NCBI GenBank assembly: GCA_015494735.1
Contig: WGAQ01000084.1
Span: 1 to 15,654 of the forward strand
From: Caldifarciminota bacterium
GTDB taxonomy: Bacteria > Hydrothermota > Hydrothermia > LBFQ01 > DSFT01
DNA length: 15,654 bases
Direction: 5' to 3'
In this document: one piece after another, positions 14,148 to 15,654 of the stretch
Numbering within the stretch: the stretch's first letter is position 1
Layout of the letters: the number at the start of each line of letters is the position of its first letter
Notes under the pieces: generated by a model
The model's database searches: none
What the model saw: the letters and a program-made list of their open reading frames with translations, nothing else
Told to the model about the DNA's origin: nothing
Program-made: the position numbers and the translations under genes

Positions 14148-15612
14148 CAGACTGCTCTGGGGAGCCACCCTCATATTCATAGGGGTCGCTGCCGGGCTGG
14201 TCATCAGTTCCAACACCGGCATTATGTCCCACGCTGCTGCGGAGGATACCACTGCTTCCATCACGACGAAGGGCATTCAGGACCTGGAAAATGCTTTCAC
14301 CACGGTTGCCGAAAAGGCCCTTCCGGGTGTTGTTAATATCAGGGCAGTGGTCAAAGCAGATGTCAGGTCTCCCATTCCGGAGGAATTCGACTTCTTCAGG
14401 AAGTTCTTCGGTCCCGAATTCCCGCTTCCTCAGGTCCCCGAAGGGGTCAGCATGGGGTCCGGTTTCATCTTCAGGAAGGACGGTGATACCTATTACGTTA
14501 TGACCAACAACCATGTGGTCAGAGGAGCGAAGGATATCACCATCACCCTTCACGATGGAACCAAGATCGAGGATGTGCAGGTGGTGGGGAGGGACCCCAG
14601 AACGGACATTGCGGTCCTCAAGTTCAAGTATGGAAAGAAACCCCTCACGGTTCTGAAGCTGGGGGATTCGGATAAGGTCAAAATAGGGCAGTGGGCGATT
14701 GCGATAGGAAGTCCATTCGGCCTTTCTTCCACTGTGACTGTGGGAGTGATAAGTTCCGTCCACAGGCGGAATGTGGCCCTTCCGGAGGGTCCGGATTATC
14801 AGGACTTCCTGCAGACAGATGCGGCCATAAATCCAGGCAATTCCGGAGGTCCCCTTCTGAATATCAGGGGTGAGGTAATCGGAGTGAATACGGCCATTGC
14901 AAGTACGAGCGGCTCCTTCGCCGGAATCGGATTTGCCGTCCCCATAAATCTCGCCAGGAATGTGGCAGAGCAACTCATCGAGCATGGTAAGATTGAGAGG
15001 GGCTATCTGGGTGTGCTGATTCAGCCCATCACTCCCGAACTGGCCGAAGCCCTTGGACTGAAAGAGCCCAGAGGTGCCCTCGTGGTGCAGGTCCAGAAGG
15101 GTTATGCGGCTGAAAAGGCCGGTATTAAGGAGGGGGATGTTATCGTGGAGGTGGACGGTAAGCCCATAAAGGATGTCAATGACCTGCGCCTTTACGTGGC
15201 ATCGCTTCCTCCCGGAAAGAAGGTTAAGATAAAGGTCTTCAGGGATGGGAAGTACCTGACTCTGACTGCCAGACTGTCCCGCATGCCCGAGGAGTTATCC
15301 ATGGGTGGTGAGAGCACTGCGCCCCAGGAGGAGATGGAATCCACCTCCACCGAATGGATGGGCATGCAGGTGGAATACAGGGGTGGAAAGGTGATAGTTG
15401 TAAAATCCGAAGGTCCCGCAAAGAAGGCAGGAATACAGCCCGGGGACGAACTTTTGAGAATCGGGAGCATCGAAATCAACACCCTCAAGGATTTCGAAAA
15501 GGCCGTAAAGAAATACAGGAAGCCCAAAAAGCCGGTCCTGGTCGTCGTTCGCCAGACCCGTCCCGATGGAACTAAAGTGAAGAGATTCCTGGCAATAACT
15601 CCCGAAGAATAG
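14140..15612 (+). CDS. htrA: Do-type periplasmic serine protease, HtrA/DegP family, two PDZ domains
   Basis: The ATG at 14140 (490 aa) has an excellent SD (AAAGGAGGT) and overlaps the McrC stop by 8 nt; the in-frame ATG at 14107 lacks one. A signal or anchor helix (LLWGATLIFIGVAAGLVIS, 5-23) is followed by AAAED, so it is exported. The trypsin-like domain has H125 (MTNNHVV), D156 (DPRTDIAVLKF) and S235 (INPGNSGGPLL), with the LA-loop insert FFRKFFGPEFPLPQ (85-98). PDZ1 spans about 286-380 (RGYLGVLIQPITPELAEALGL) and PDZ2 about 405-487 (VEYRGGKVIVVKSEGPAKKAGI), joined by a Glu/Ser/Thr-rich linker. This is the normal architecture of DegP/DegQ, which degrades or refolds misfolded envelope proteins. 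A strong terminator follows 8 nt after the stop. Confidence 0.96.
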   Translation: MRSRLLWGATLIFIGVAAGLVISSNTGIMSHAAAEDTTASITTKGIQDLENAFTTVAEKALPGVVNIRAVVKADVRSPIPEEFDFFRKFFGPEFPLPQVPEGVSMGSGFIFRKDGDTYYVMTNNHVVRGAKDITITLHDGTKIEDVQVVGRDPRTDIAVLKFKYGKKPLTVLKLGDSDKVKIGQWAIAIGSPFGLSSTVTVGVISSVHRRNVALPEGPDYQDFLQTDAAINPGNSGGPLLNIRGEVIGVNTAIASTSGSFAGIGFAVPINLARNVAEQLIEHGKIERGYLGVLIQPITPELAEALGLKEPRGALVVQVQKGYAAEKAGIKEGDVIVEVDGKPIKDVNDLRLYVASLPPGKKVKIKVFRDGKYLTLTARLSRMPEELSMGGESTAPQEEMESTSTEWMGMQVEYRGGKVIVVKSEGPAKKAGIQPGDELLRIGSIEINTLKDFEKAVKKYRKPKKPVLVVVRQTRPDGTKVKRFLAITPEE

Positions 15613-15620
15613 ATTCAGCC

Positions 15621-15644
15621 GGGCGGCTTCCAGCCGCCCTTTTT
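15621..15644 (+). terminator. Rho-independent terminator after htrA
   Basis: GGGCGGC (15621-15627), loop TTCCA, GCCGCCC (15633-15639), then five T (15640-15644). A perfect 7-bp GC stem with a U run, closing the HD-McrC-HtrA operon. Nothing more is seen in the last 10 bases. Confidence 0.92.
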
Positions 15645-15654
15645 GTCGACTTTA

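Overview
The window reads as part of a chromosome from a thermophilic bacterium, probably of a poorly sampled lineage. It is bacterial because it carries full-length uvrB, a Do-type HtrA protease, strong Shine-Dalgarno (SD) sites and one exact TTGACA/TATAAT promoter. Thermophily is inferred from heavy use of AGG/AGA for Arg and ATA for Ile, Glu/Lys-rich proteins, and a single-domain KaiC-like ATPase of a type otherwise known mainly from thermophiles. The exact phylum cannot be read from this sequence. I see no tRNA, rRNA, CRISPR array, insertion sequence or phage gene.

Layout, left to right. (1) 1-791, minus: the N-terminal part of a secreted beta-rich protein that runs off the left edge, driven by a consensus promoter that touches its start. 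(2) 792-1184: a divergent intergenic region with a foldable RNA element and an intrinsic terminator pointing right. (3) 1185-2010, plus: a Roadblock/LC7 protein followed by a V4R-like protein, closed by a GC hairpin. (4) 7397-2025, minus: seven tightly packed genes in the order lipoprotein, subtilase with an I9-like propeptide, CutA, cupin, MFS exporter, CpsB/YwqE-type PHP phosphatase, UDP-GlcNAc/ManNAc-type 6-dehydrogenase. Gaps are at most 12 nt or the genes overlap, so this is one transcription unit. The last two genes point to surface polysaccharide synthesis. (5) 7518-10289, plus: KaiC-like ATPase, membrane-anchored SDH-family Clp-fold serine protease, a helix-turn-helix 'near-KaiC' regulator and a bacterial PH-domain protein. 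(6) 12306-10291, minus: uvrB, with a possible 45-codon ORF just upstream. (7) 12578-15612, plus: HD-domain hydrolase, an orphan McrC-like nuclease and an HtrA/DegP protease, ending in a textbook terminator.

The most interesting biology is the KaiC-like ATPase/membrane protease/HTH operon, which looks like an undescribed signalling or regulated-proteolysis module. Next are the leader RNA before the Roadblock gene, whose terminator arm can also pair upstream; a repeated arrangement in which the -10 box lies 6-10 nt before the ATG with no SD (leaderless first genes); an McrC nuclease without McrB; and a subtilase with a propeptide but no signal peptide, translationally coupled to a lipoprotein.
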